Positions 1 to 12,945 of a DNA stretch of 64,000 nucleotides are shown here, piece after piece. The stretch lies in contig CM044306.1 in assembly GCA_024291935.2 (NCBI GenBank), forward strand, positions 17,059,001-17,123,000. The letters run 5' to 3'. The stretch comes from Okapia johnstoni (lineage: Eukaryota > Chordata > Mammalia > Artiodactyla > Giraffidae). Made by a program: the position numbers and the translations under genes. The notes under the pieces were generated by a model, which saw only the letters and a program-made list of their open reading frames with translations, did no database searches and had not been told where the DNA came from. Position 1 is the first letter of the stretch. The number at the start of each line of letters is the position of its first letter.

Positions 1-1504
1 TTTTGAAGGGCGTGGTGGTGAACTTCTCAGAAGGCCTCATAATAAAAGTATTCATCTCTGACTTTAATTTTAGAAATCTGTACCCAGGTATGTGTTCCAG
101 CTCTTTTGTGAGACCAGACAGCAGTAAGCCACCAAGCTTCAGTCCCCTTCTGACTGTTTTCAGGTTATAAGGAGTAGTTCTGAAAGGGGGTTTTTCGCCC
201 CTGGTGCTGTCTGTTAGAGTTTGTGGGAGTGAGCGGCACCACAGACAGAGACCCTGCCAAATGAACCCTCATCTATTAAACAAAAATGTCTGGTTGGCCA
301 TTTCGCCTCCACAGACAGAGGCTTGGTTCCTCATTTTGTTTCTCCTATTGAACACTGACTCCATTGTGATCTGCTTGGAGTGTTTGTGTATCACCGAATG
401 TTGAGAAGCGGCCTTGCCCTGATTGGTTGTCCAGCTCCAGGCAACTGTTGTGGTTTTTGTGTGGTGCGTGGTAACGGTTCATCCTGGCCAGGGTCTGGTG
501 TGAGATCTGTAGAGATGGGAGATGGGTAAAGACGGACCCAGGGCTGTTCTCCTCATTGTTGGCACCCTCTTAAGAGTGGCCCATCACTTTGGCCTGCAAT
601 GTCACTTTTACTTCCCTATTTTTTTCCTGTCTCAATGGACAGCACATGCATTTTCCTAACAGGCCTGCCTCCCTTGATGAAGAGCTGAGAGATTCATGTT
701 GGTTGACCTAACAGATGGTCTTTCTGGGAGGACAGTTAAGAAACCTTAAAGTTCGGCCCTAAATTAAAAGTGTAAGTTAGCTTGATACATACATAGGCAG
801 CCACTTTGTAACAATGGCTTCCATCATCTCAGAGCTGGTTTTTTTTTTCCTGGCAAAAGGTTAAAATGCAACTAAAATTCTGCTTTCATGATTAATAAGT
901 CACTACCGCAGTTGTATCTGATGCTTCCTGTTTGCCCCATTTTAGTATTTCAGTTAAACTGGAAACATCTGAGCCTTATGGGCACTTTGGAAGACACCAG
1001 TGTGAGAGTGGTAGTGGAGGGGGGACAGTTCCCTGTCAGTGGATTTGGGGAGCTTTAAGGATAAGCCAGCTCCCCCTGGCCTCCGCACACTGAGATCCCT
1101 GGGCAGGGAAAGTAGTGGGGGTTGAACACCTTCAAGGGGTAGGTGAGCTTTTAAATTGATGCACGTGTGAAGGCTCTGTATTTGCTGGGTGATGCTGACT
1201 GAAATGTTGAAAGCAGTCGATTAGAAATGGAAGGCCAAACATAGGGCAGATCGAGTAGGAGAGCATTTCAGTCGAGCTAAGCGAGGCACTGAACGTCTGT
1301 TGGCTTTGGGGTCTTCGGTTCTGGCCTTGTCTTAACTACCTGAGCGACCATGCAGAGAAGAGTCACTTTTCCTCAGTGGCCTGTGTGCCCTTCGTTGTAT
1401 TCTAGTTTAAAGGATCCCCTTCTCATGCTGGCCAAAGCAGAGGATGGGGCTGGGGGTGATTGGGAGTTTGGGAACATCAGATGCAAACTCTTACGTAAAG
1501 ATTG

Positions 1505-1671
1505 GATAAACAACAAGGTCCTACTGTGTAGCACAGGGCGCTATATTCAATATCCTGTAATAAATGATAATGGGAAAAAATACATATATATGTATGTATG
1601 AAACTGTATCACTTTGCTGTATACTAGAAACTAACACAACATTGTGAATCAACTGTACTTCAGTAAAAAGA
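1505..1671 (+). repeat. L1 3' end fragment
   Basis: Reads as the conserved L1 3' UTR (AAGGTCCTACTGTGTAGCAC ... CAACTGTACTTCAGTAAAAA), including the family's terminal sequence. Confidence 0.8.
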
Positions 1672-2129
1672 TACCCTTCTTTTCTTGCTATTTTATATCT
1701 TTTCATCTCTTATCCTACTGGTATGAATCCCTTGAGAGTATATGGCATTGAGAGTAATGATACCTAGTGGCCATTCTCCATGTTTTCTCACAGTACTCCT
1801 ACAAAGGAAGGCAGGGACCAAGATCAGGAACATGAGACCTAGTAAGGAGAGATAAAGTGGACGAGATTACTCAGGAAATCAGTGTCATGTCCAGAATCTA
1901 AACCCACATTTCTTGACATCTAGTTCAATGCTTTTTCTACTAACTTACTGATAAAAGGATAAGTTGGGGGTTTTTTTTGTTTCCAAAACATGTCCATTTT
2001 GAATATAACTAAACCAGGGTAGCTGCTTTATTTTTCTATTTACATTCACAAGTATTAACTCAGAAGTGTTATCAAGTAATTAAGAGTTGATACTTATTAT
2101 CCATAATAATTATTACTAAAAGTCTGAAA

Positions 2130-2440
2130 GATAAAGAGCACATCCTCTGGTCCAGTCTGCTTATCCCTATTTTACAGATGCAGAAATTAAAGCAGAGGGG
2201 TCAAGTGACCTGCCCAGAACGGTAGAGCCAGTCCATGGCATCTTTGTGCCCTGTGTGGGGGTTTAGGCTGCCAGGTCAAAGAGCGACCCAGGTCGGGTCC
2301 AGGTCTGCCACTGTCTGCCTGTGTAACTTCACTTCTCTAAGCATTGGTGCCCTGTCTGTAAACATTTTGTGGTGTTGTTTTGAGTAGAAAATGAGAGAAT
2401 ATATATAAAGTGCTGAGCTCGGCACGGAATAAGCCAGAGG
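2130..2440. repeat. MIR-like fragments
   Basis: A back-to-back pair of old MIR-type pieces: TTTTACAGATGCAGAAA... (antisense) then the CTGTGTAACTTCACTTCTCT type (sense). Diverged. Confidence 0.5.
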
Positions 2441-4403
2441 ACACGATGGCTGTAAATGTGGCTGGTGGTTGTAGTAGTAATCGCAGTACTAGTAGTTGGC
2501 GATTACCACTTTGACTAGACCTGTTTTCTGTAAGATGATGTCAGGAAGGGTCAGGCTGCCTGACAGGGTCTGTCATTTTCTCAGCAGGACCTCCAGTGGG
2601 ACATTCCTTCCGTCTGGAGGTTTTAGCTGTCATGTTCTCCCTGTCTTACACTAAATTCTGCCCTCATCACCCTCCAAAGGAACCTAACAAGGCTCCAGCT
2701 CTGCCTGCTCAGAGCTAACAAGCCTAAACCTGGGGCACCCTTGGCCGCCACCCAGAGGGAGGTATAGCTGGGCTTTCCTGGGGCCCTCCTGTGTCCCCCA
2801 TGCAGCGAAGTGGGTCCCAGCCTTAACTCTGGAGGGGAAAAAAGGAAAATAGTGTGTAGAATATAAGTCAACAAACACTTGTTCCTCTCTGTTTGGGAGA
2901 CTCAAAGGGAAGCCTGGGTCCTGTGGGCACAGTTCCCACCACCATGTGGCACCATGCCCTTTGTCATCTTTTCACCGGTCTGGGGGCCCTGGATCCGCAG
3001 TCAGCAACTCACAGATTTCCCTTTAAATCACCCAAGGGGAAAAAAAGCAAAAAACAGTTTCACATTACATTTTAAATTCTTTTTCTCCCCCCTTTCTTAA
3101 TAGAAAACAAAAATGCAAGCTCCCACCAGGCTGATGTCCCCTTTAAATAACATCTTGTTTTCTCCTGGGGAAGCTGTCTTCATGGCCAAAGAGTCATTTC
3201 TAAAGTGAACCTAGTTTTTAGAAAAAATAGATCACCGGATGTCAAGCCTCGTGTGGAGCTAACAGTTCAGATGAAAATGAAACCAGCAGGCCCGGAGTGG
3301 CAGCTCCACACTTGACTTCAGACTGGAGGTGAGAGGCAGAGTGTGTCTGAGCCCAGGTCGGCAACTGGTTGGCCCCACAGACTGCATTTGATAGGTGCCT
3401 TAGTCATTTTCCAGGCAGCTTTGCTTAGGTGAGCAGAGCACTTTCTCTGGAAGGTGAGTCACCCTTGCAGGGGTGTAGGTGACATGCGATTTATTCCCCA
3501 GCTCAGTCACAGAGGAAGTCTTGAGCAGACCTTGTGGAGAAGCTGTCTGCCAAAGCTCATGTTCATTTCAGTTCGGGGGCTTTGGAGGCAGGGGGGATAA
3601 GGAAGCAAGCTAGGGGCTCCCAGGGCTTACCAAATGACAGACAAATGGATCCCCCAGCCGGGGGGGGTCATGTGGACCCGGCAGAGAGCCCGGATCAGCA
3701 GTGTCACCACGCTCCTGAGTCTGGCCACCTTGAGGGTGGAAAATGGCCCGTTTCCAGTGACAGTCAACAAAGAAGTCAGAGGAGAGCTTTGGCTCCAGGG
3801 AGCTGGGAAACCCCTTGGCAAAAAGCAGAAAGATACAAACCACAACTTTGGTGTGAAAGGCCTTTCGGAGAACCCTTTTCTACCTGCTTTCCTTTTCACC
3901 ACCTGAGTTGGAGGCTCTGAAGAGCTCCAGGGATTGGAAAGGCTAGATATTGGACCCTGGCTTTCTGGAAACTTGGGAATTCTGAGCCTGCCACACTTCT
4001 GGAGCCAGTGTTTGGACTCAGAAAGATGCTGCAAAGGAAACTCCTGAGCCATCTCTTGCATGCAGTTTCTGGTTGCCGGACGTTCTACCGACCCTCTTAC
4101 CACTAAAGCCATGACCAGGTATCCCTCAAGACACAGAGTTCGTTTCAGACTCTCTGTTCTAGACCAATACAGTTGGTGTTGAACTTGATTACTGAAGGTC
4201 AGAAACCTCTCAGTGTCCAGGTGGGCTTGACTTTATTGAAACCACAGGGGAAGAGCTAGTGTTACCTTGTTTCTTTTATCCATCACAGACTCCTCTCCAG
4301 CCCCCTGCCCACACCTCATCCATCTAGACTAGCCAGCAGTCACTTTGGGTGGGCATGGCTAAGTGACCTTAGGCCTGAACCTCTCTGTCAAGAAAGAGCT
4401 GTT

Positions 4404-4747
4404 GGGCTTCCCTAGTGGCTCAGTGGTAAAGAATCCACCTGCCAATGCAGGAGACACGGGTTCGATCCCTGATTTGGGAAGATCCCACATGCCATGTGGC
4501 AGCTAAGCCTGTGCACCACAACTATTGAGCCTGTGCTGTAGAGTCCAGGAGCTGCAACTGCTGAAGCCTGTGTGCCCAAGAGCCCGTGCTCCGTAGCAGG
4601 AGAAGCCACTGCAATGAGAAGCCCAAGCACCGCAACCAGAGAGTAGCCCCTGTTCACCAAAACTGGAGAAAAGCCCGTGCAGCAACAAAGACCCAGCACA
4701 GCCAAATAAATAAATTAAATTATAAAAACATATTTTTTTTTTTAAAA
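4404..4747 (+). mobile_element. tRNA-Glu-derived SINE (CHR type), full length
   Basis: Begins GGGCTTCCCTAGTGGCTCAG with an internal B box (GGTTCGATCCC) and ends in an A/T-rich tail. Flanked by target-site duplications AAGAAAGAGCTGTT (4390-4403) and AAGAAAGAACTGTT (4748-4761). Confidence 0.85.
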
Positions 4748-5763
4748 AAAGAAAGAACTGTTTTGAGTTACACCCTGGAAGTGATCATAACCGTTTACAC
4801 GCTTCTCTGTTTAATAAAAGAGAAAATGGTAAACTCAGGAAGTTAAATGAGTTGCCCAGGGCCACGCAGCTAGTTAATTGCAGGATCTGAACTAAAGTCC
4901 AGGCTCTTTGTGCCATGCTGTGCTGCCACTGAGCAAAGGAGATACTCCCGGAGCAGGAGTTACTCCTCCTTCATATCCCCACCCAACCCCATCACACTCA
5001 GCCTTTCTTCTAGCTCTGCCAGGCCTGGGGAGGGTGGAGCCAGAGCAATAGCTGCCCTGAGTCTAAGAAAAAGTAAACAGAAAGCTATTTATTTGACACT
5101 CTCTTGTACCATGAGGTTCACGTAACCACAGGAGGTGAAGATTGATAAGAAAATACAATTCTGGGCAGGGTTACCTGGAAGTCTCAAAGGTTGCCTCCGT
5201 CTGTAGGGCACTGACCTACCTCACCAGGCAGTGTCTTACCCAGAGGTGGGCCTTCAGTAGCTATGAATGATTGATTGTGAGGCTGCAAACCCACTGGGTG
5301 CCAAGAAGCTCTTCTGCATCTTTTTCCTGTCGTGTGGCCCATGGCGTACAAGTAGCCCAAAGATCCAGAGCAGTTGGGCGTCATTCCTTCTGGATCCATC
5401 TGGCTCCTCTTAGTGAAGAGGCTCTCCCTTGTGGGCAAAGCTTGATGTCACATCTGAATCATGTCCCCTGTAAGTCCAAAGAGTTGTCCTGTCTAAGATC
5501 TGCCACCGTGCTCTGCTGTCTTCTACATTTCCTTTTACCAGACCAGAATTAGTCCTGTCATTACTAGGGAGAGCTGGGAGGCTTGGGACAAAGGGAGGCT
5601 TTGCCAGCCTCAAATGAGGATGTTCTTGCCAATTAAGATTAGAAATGGACTCCTCCGGCCCAGGAAGTTAGATTGGATGAACTAGATAACTTGAGCCCAT
5701 GCTCAGCAGTCCCAGTTGGGAGATGCTGTACTTTGAGAGGCAGGAATACAAAGACGAATGTAA

Positions 5764-5890
5764 GGGACTTCCCTGGTGGTTCAGTGGTTAAGACTCCATA
5801 CTTCCACTGCAGAGGGCACAGGTTCAATACCTGGTCAAGGAACTAAGATCCTGTACTCCCCGTCATGAGGCCAAAAGAAAAAAAAAAAAA
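5764..5890 (+). mobile_element. Short tRNA-Glu SINE
   Basis: GGGACTTCCCTGGTGGTTCA start and a poly(A) tail. The flanks repeat AGACGAATGTAA / AGATGAATGTAA, a target-site duplication. Confidence 0.85.
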
Positions 5891-6035
5891 AGATGAATGT
5901 AAACGGCAGAGATTTGCATGCACCATCCCGTCTAACATATGTATGCAAATCTGAGCCCAGATGAATGTCATCCAGTTCAGAAAGGTCATCGTCTCAGGGA
6001 TTGGAAATCGTGTTTCTCTCGAGCATGTAGGAGTG

Positions 6036-6165
6036 CGTATACGTGCTCAGTCGCTCAATTGTGTCTGACTCTTGTGACCCCTTGGACTGTAGCCTACCAG
6101 GCTGCTCCGACCATGGAGTTTCCCAGGCAAGAATGCTGGAGTGGATTGCCATTTCCTTCTCCAGC
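6036..6165 (-). mobile_element. Bov-tA SINE
   Basis: Antisense Bov-tA (GTGCTCAGTCGCTCAATTGT ... GGCAAGAATGCTGGAGTGG), a ruminant-specific family. Confidence 0.8.
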
Positions 6166-6446
6166 ATTTAGGAGAGAGGATGACAAAGGTGGCTCAATAG
6201 CTGGCTTGCAGGACTCCACCTTGCTGGGGTGCAGGCAGAATACAGCCACCATACTGTGTGCATGGAGCTGACTTTTTCCCTCCAGCTCACCAGGCGACTG
6301 CATCGCCTGGGGTCTCAGAACCTATGGCACCCGTCTGTCCCCTAGGAGTACATCAGGCATCCTTTCTCCCAATCAAAGCTCACCAGGTGTATCAAATGCA
6401 CTGGCTCTGCTAGACACTAGCATCTGAAAACAAGGACAGCTGAGAT

Positions 6447-6505
6447 GCTGTCCCTTGACAGGGTCGCCATGGTGGCGGAAAGATGAACATAAGGGCAGAT
6501 ACATT
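6447..6505 (+). repeat. Left copy of 59-bp direct repeat around BovB
   Basis: Aligns without gaps to 6893-6951 with 11 differences, 10 of them transitions. Both begin GCTG and share ACATAAGGGCAG. Confidence 0.8.
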
Positions 6506-6513
6506 GTGTGTGT

Positions 6514-6885
6514 GTTCATTCGCCAGGTCACATCCTACTCTTTGCAACCCCATGGACTGTAGCATGAAAAGCCTCTCTCACCGTCTACCAGAGTTTGCCC
6601 AAGTTCATGTACATTGAATCGATGATGCCGTCCAACTGTCTCATCCTCCATCACCCTCTTCTTCTGCCTTCAGTCTTTCCCAATGTCAGGGTCTTTTTCA
6701 GTGAGTTGGCTTTTCGTATCAGGTGACCAAAGTATTGGAGCTTCAACTTCAGCAATCAGTCCTTCCAATGAGTATTCAGGGTGGATTGACTGGTTTGATC
6801 TCCTTGCTGTCCAAGGGACTCTTGAGAGTCTTCTCCAGCACCACAGTTCAAAAGCATCAATTCTTCAGCATTCAGCCTTCTTTTA
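6514..6885 (-). mobile_element. BovB LINE 3' fragment
   Basis: Antisense copy of the RTE-type BovB 3' end (ACTCTTTGCAACCCCATGGA ... GGCCAAAGTATTGGAGC type). Flanked by a 59-bp direct repeat. Confidence 0.85.
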
Positions 6886-6892
6886 TTGAGGT

Positions 6893-6951
6893 GCTGCCCC
6901 TCGACAAGCTTGCCATGGCGGTGGAAAGATGGACATAAGGGCAGGCATATT
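6893..6951 (+). repeat. Right copy of 59-bp direct repeat around BovB
   Basis: Partner of 6447-6505, placed directly after the BovB fragment. Confidence 0.8.
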
Positions 6952-9104
6952 ACAGGTGCCAAATCGTGACCCATGGCTGTGGGAGCTGGAGGGGGGTGAG
7001 CAAGTCCCCTCGGACGGTAGCTCCCCTTCCCCAGCTCCCTTGGGGAGGAGCCCCGCCTTCCCGTCCAGAGTGTCTGGGCAGGAACACCCACAGTATCACT
7101 CTCATCGTGGGCCCTTGTATCTCTCGGAATAGAAGCTTGAGAGCAGTCTGGAAACTTAAGCACTCCAGGGGAAAGGAGCGCAATGGTGGAGGTATAGGCT
7201 CTGTTGGTAGAAATGTGCTGGAATGTAGCTCAGAGCCAAAGCAGACATTGAATAGCAGGCTGTTAAAGACACAACTGACTCATCCTAGCCTTCCAGGCTG
7301 AGGCGGAGAGGGCGGTAGCCACACTTGCCAATCCCGTATGCTTGGGCCACTCAGAGGCATAGGCAGTTGGTCTGAGGCCTGACCCATGACAGTGGGTCTC
7401 AGTGACTGGGTTACAACCCTGAGAACTCCAGACTGTTTCTGTCTCCGTCACCCTCGCATCTGCTCTGGCCAACACAGCACCTGGAGCGTAGTAGCCACTG
7501 GCTGTTTGTTGTGCATGGAAGTGCAAAACTAGAATCCACACTCCTCTTTCTGGGTCGTGCTGGCCTGAGAGAGGCTAAGCCGCCACGGGCTGGCACCTGG
7601 TGCCCCCTCCTTTACCAAGGAATTGATCTGAGACCCTCTGGGAATATTCCCTGTCTTAGTGTGGGTCCCAAGCCCTTTCCTCTGTCCTGGGGGAGGGCAA
7701 CGAATGTGACCCCATGTTAGAAAGAGACATGTCCTCAAGGGACATGTCCATTCAGGCCAGTCTGGCAAAGGATGTGTAGGACAGCATCTGAATCGAGGCC
7801 ATGGTCAGGGTTCAAGGCCATGGTGTGGTGCCACTGCCAGAGGAATCTTGTCCTTCCTTTCATACACCCCTGTGCGTTGGAAGCCTTCTGTGGAAAGCCA
7901 AGTTGTTTGGGTTTCTTGTTTATTCTGAAGTTCCTCAAACTAGTTCCTCAATTTCAGAACCAGTCACCAATAACTACAATGAACTTGAAGTCTCTTCCCT
8001 GCCAGAGAGGCTGAGCCAGTCTCTCTCCAACTTCCCAACCAAACAGGTAGACCCTGCCTGAAGCCAGTCCCACCTGTGAAAAGCAGAGTTACCAACCGAC
8101 AGAGGTGGGGAGGGGTTGTGTTGCAGTGGAAATTGACCATAGCCCAGGGAACTGCTCCTTGCTCAGAGCTCAATCTGAAAAGTTAAATAAGAAGTTTTTC
8201 ACAAGCAGACCTTGCTCACAGTGATGACCTTAAAGCTTGGCAAGATCCAGAAGTGCGTTTTGACTCATCAAAGAAAGCTGGTTATATTTGGCTTGATTTT
8301 AGTGTGGAGGGCAGTTTATGGCTCTGTCATCAGAAACTGGTCATGATGGAGTGGTACACACACATTGCAGCTACCACTTCATCAGAGCACTCAGTTACAC
8401 AAAATACCCCAACCTGCAGATTTCAGTGACTCCATGAAATTTTTTTTGACATAACATACATTAAAAATTGCTTCCTGCATATTGGATAAAATGAAGTACG
8501 CATGCGGTCAGGGTTTTTCTCAATAATACCCCCTCCATCCTCCTGCATACCAGTTCCATAGTTGTCTCTGGATCAGTGATGCTTCCAGTGGCATCTTTTC
8601 TATATGCTATTGGCGCTCCTCATGCAAAAGATTTGAAAGTTGAATTGAGAATGTCCTTGTAATGCTTTTAAGGTTTATACAATACGCGATAATCAGGGAA
8701 CTAGGGACCAAGTAATAACCAGATTTATGAATTTAGTAACTGATGCTCAAGGCTTTGCTGTTAAAAACAAAAACAAACAAATGGTAAACTAGCCTCAGGA
8801 AACCTGGAGCCAGGCTTTATAAAATGAACGATGAATTTGAACTTTGTCATAGAATTGGCCCCTGGGATGGGCCCACCTGGGATAGGCATGGGTGGGCTAA
8901 GGAACACAGGCCTGCCACAAGCTTGGAGTCTTTGTTCCCTGTTGCCATTTTGAAGTTGCTTTTTCCAGAACATAGGCTGGCTGTGCTTATGCTTCCTAAT
9001 TGAGATGCTTCCTCCTGGGTCAGTCCCTGGGTTTCTCATTAACAAATGTTTGGCTTGTGGCAGCTTCCCCATTTGGGTCCCAGTTTTTAAAACTTGGATC
9101 ATTT

Positions 9105-9345
9105 GAAAGTGGATACAGTGTCATGGTTAAGAGTATGGACTTTGATGTGAAAGAGACCCATGTGCAAATCCTGCTTCTGCCACTTCCTTGCAGTGTGACC
9201 TTGCACAGATCACCTATCTGCTGAGCCTCAGTTTATCCCTCTGTATAAGGGGAATGATAGTAGAGTTATTGTGAGGATTCAAGTAGTAATACACATGCAG
9301 TACATAGCAAACATTACCTAATGCACCTAATACATAGCAAGCAAT
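9105..9345 (+). repeat. MIR SINE
   Basis: Well-preserved MIR-type order: GAGTATGGACTTTGATGTGA, then GTGTGACCTTGCACAGATCA, then CTGAGCCTCAGTTTATC and its tail. Confidence 0.75.
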
Positions 9346-9619
9346 CTTAGCTGCCATTATTATTTTTATTGTTATTGACAACCAGCATGTAATTCTGTGC
9401 AGACATACAGTAACAGGTTGTTGAAAACACCCAAAGATGTCCACAGGACAACTGATTTCAGCTCTAGCTGCTGAGGAATCCTGGGTCCTGGTTCATCATG
9501 AACAGGCAGGTCATTGTTGAGTCCATTCAGAGCCGAGGCCTTGCCAGCAGACATAAGCAGCCAAAGAGGGGCCAGTGTTTTTTGTTTTTCTCTCAGGTAC
9601 AGTTCTGCTGTTTCCCACT

Positions 9620-10035
9620 CTTTTTTTTGGGGGGGGCGGGTATAGTTCATTTACAATGCTGTGTTGGTTCCTGCAGTACAGCAAAGTGAATCAGTTATAC
9701 ACATTCTCTTTTTTTATATGCACATCCACTTTTTTTTTCAGTTTTGTTCTCATATAGATCATTACAGAGTACTGAGCAGTTCTCTGTGCTGTACAGCAGG
9801 TCCTTATTAATTATTCACTTATTTATAGTAGTGTGTATATGTCAATCCCAAACTTCCAATTTATCCCTTTCCCCACTGGTAACCACAAGTTTGTTTTTTA
9901 CATCTGTGACCCTTATTTCTGTTTTGGAAATATATTCATTTGTACTATTTATTTCCCATTCTTTATGGGGCCACACGTGCCCACGAGCATATCTTACATC
10001 TAGCATCTTCACCACTGCATTAAACTTGTCATTGG
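9620..10035 (-). repeat. L1 3' end, antisense
   Basis: Complement of the L1 3' UTR (TATAGTTCATTTACAATGCT ... GTAACCACAAGTTTGTTTT). Confidence 0.75.
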
Positions 10036-10283
10036 ATGGTTATAAAGTAAAAGCAGGGAAGACTGGCCATCGGAGCTGGGGACGGCTGCCATAGCCATCT
10101 GTGAGCACCCTCCTGCTTCTTGAGTCACAGCAAATGAAACTCACAGTCCCCAGGGGAGAACAAGAAAGGGGGCGAAACCAAAACCAAAACCAGGAGGGAC
10201 GAGCTTGCCCATCTCCAGCTTCTGTGTTAGCGGCCCTATGGCCAGAACTCACTGACCAGCCACAGGGGTTCTGGCAAGGTTTC

Positions 10284-10284
<1 letters not shown>

Positions 10285-10320
<36 letters not shown>

Positions 10321-10338
10321 TGCGCGCACGCGCATGCA
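10285..10338. repeat. Alternating purine-pyrimidine tract, (TG)n to (CG)n
   Basis: 54 bp of unbroken pyrimidine-purine alternation: a TG run passing into GCGCGTGCGCGCACGCGCAT. A strong candidate for Z-DNA. Confidence 0.85.
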
Positions 10339-10631
10339 GGCGGGGGAAGCAACTATCCAGTGTTTATGAAGTCCCAGTTATAAATGTGGACCCGATGCCT
10401 CCTAAATTCTCATTCCATACCTAGAGACCCTCTTTTAGATATAGCTTGTTTTCACCATAAAAGTAATACCCTAGAGAGAGCATCTCTAGAGGGACATGTA
10501 AGAAATAGGTAATGGGATCCCCTCAGAAGAAGGGGATAAGGGTGGGAGGGACTTATATTTCTCATTGTATATCTTTTCTGTATTTTATTTTTGCCACTTG
10601 GAAACATCTGTTAAATAAATGAAGACTGAAG

Positions 10632-10801
10632 GAATTCCCTGGCAGTCTAGTGGTTAGGGCTCTGCACTTTCACTACCCAGGGTCCAGGTTCGATCCCTGG
10701 TCAGGAAACTAAGATCCCACAAGCAGCATGGCATGACCAAAACAGAAAAATGAAGACTAAGTAAAGTACCTGCTCACTGCAAAAAAAAAAAAAAAAAAAA
10801 A
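10632..10801 (+). mobile_element. tRNA-Glu SINE with long A-tract
   Basis: AATTCCCTGGCAGTCTAGTG start and GGTTCGATCCC box. AATGAAGACTGAA before and AATGAAGACTAAG after form the target-site duplication. A pure A run follows at about 10780-10801. Confidence 0.8.
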
Positions 10802-10932
10802 GTGAAAATGTTAGAAAAGTATAAAGAATATTAAAACACCACCAAGAGAGAACCATTGCTGCATATCTGTGCTAGGTGTCTGCATTTTTATAAATGTTGA
10901 TAAAATATACAGACACATGCTAGGTGGGATCA

Positions 10933-11268
10933 TGTTGTCATTCAGTCGCTCAGTTGTGTCCAACTCTTTGTGACCCCATGGACTGTAGCACACCAGGCTT
11001 CCCTGTCCTTCACCATCTCCCAGAGTTTGCTCTAACTCATGTCCATTGAATTGGTGATGCCATCTCGTCCTCTGTCTTCCCCTTCTCTTTCTGCCTTCAG
11101 TCTTTCCCAGTATCAGGGTCTTTTCCAGTGAGTCAGCTCTTCAAATCAGGTGGCCAAAGTATTGGAACTTCAGCTTCAGCATCAGTTCTTCCAATGGATA
11201 TTCAGGGTTGATTTCCTTTAGGATTGACTGGTTTGATCTCCTTGCTGTCCAAGGGACTTTCAAGAGTA
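10933..11268 (-). mobile_element. BovB LINE 3' fragment
   Basis: Antisense; CATTCAGTCGCTCAGTTGTG through AGTATTGGAACTTCAGCTTC and CTTGCTGTCCAAGGGAC. Confidence 0.85.
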
Positions 11269-12771
11269 TATAATTCTGTATCCTTTTTCTGTTAACTTTG
11301 TATCCCATAAGCATTTTTCCATATAGCTAAATATTATTTGTAAATGTTTTTAATGGCTGTGCCATGACTTATTTAATATTATCCTCTCATGTAATTAGAC
11401 ATTGTTATCCGAGTGTTTTACTGTTATAAAGATATACTGGACATCTTTGTACATCTTTTCCCGTATTTTTACATGCCCCATACCTCCTAGATTGCAGTTC
11501 TGGAGCTGTGTGCACAAATAGCTATCTTCCCTTGGTGTATGATGATTTATCACATTTAGAGTTCTTTTATCTACACTACTTCATATGACCAGTAAAGGGG
11601 AAAAGGGTCAGGAGAATAAGGAGGATGGGTGCCATCAGGAGGGACTTCCTGGAGGTGGAAGGCCTGAACTTTGCCTGGGAAGGATAAGCAGGATGGGCAG
11701 TGCGGCCTACACAAGGACAAGGCACACACGGAGACTGTAGATCTGAGTAGCCAGTGGGGTCTGGAGAGCTCAGACTGACCAAAGCCAAACCCTGTGTTTA
11801 GGGAAACAATGGTGAGATTACGGACCACAGAGTTGGGACCGGGCCCATAAGCCTTGCACAGCCGACAGATGTCTTTCAGCTTGAGGTTATCTTAAGGACT
11901 TGATGATTTGAGATTAGCTTGGCCTCAGTGTGGGATGGGAGGGGTCAGGGAGAAGTTGAAAGTGGGTAAGGCCTGTGCTAATAGAACAGGTGTGTGGTGA
12001 TTTCGTGCCTTAAATACTGGAAAGGGCCTGGAGACAGCAGTGTTTCGGCACACATGGGGCTAGTTAACATTGACATGTGGTGGGAACTGGGGATGGGCAT
12101 AAATATTATTCCACACATTTCATCTACCCGGCAGTGTGACCTATGGAATTGGCAGCAAGACTGAGTTTTGTGGGCATGGCAGGTTTCTTTTTAACTGACC
12201 TGTAAGACTTTAATGATTAATGTACATTCACATTTCATTTCCTCTTTAATGGGAAATGCTTAGGCAGAAATTGCTCTCCTGGGAAGCAGGCCGCAAGCTG
12301 GCGAGGAGGCAGGTTTTGAGATTCCTACAGCTGAGTTTCATTCCTTCATGTACTGTCTGTTTCTAGATCCAGTGCCCACTCCATTGCTCTGCCGAAGGGG
12401 AAATTAGCCAGCCTTCCAGAGGCCTGTAACTTGTGATATTGTCAGCTCAGGCTGGGCAGGTAGGGGAGTGGGTTCTGTCCCAGTGGGAGGGTTTTCATTT
12501 AATGCCCAGCCTCCACCATCTGCCCCTACCCTATAGGTTCCTCCACCTGGAACTCTGCCCCTGAATTAGACTCCTCTCGCTTTGCTGAGAATTTCACCCC
12601 TGGGGGTGGATCAGGATCAAGCACAGTCCCATGGTCTAGTACCTGAACTCCATCTGCAGCCTCATCTCCTGCAGCCCCGGACAAGCTTTGCTCACCAGCA
12701 ACCTCAAACTGTTAATTACTACAGAGACTCATCTTTGTTCCTTAACTTTTGCCGCCCCCTCTACTTGAAAT

Positions 12772-12945
12772 GTTGTTTAGTCACTCAGTCATGTCTATCT
12801 CTTTGTGACCCCATGGACTGTAGCCCACCAGGCTCTTCTGTCCATGGGGTTTCCCAGGCAAGAATACTGGAGTGGGTTGCCATTTCCTTCTCCACGGGAT
12901 CTTCCTGACCCAGGGATCAAACCCCCATCTCCTGCTTGGAACACC
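12772..12945 (-). mobile_element. Bov-tA SINE
   Basis: Antisense; TTTAGTCACTCAGTCATGTC through GGGATCAAACCCCCATCTCC. Confidence 0.85.
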
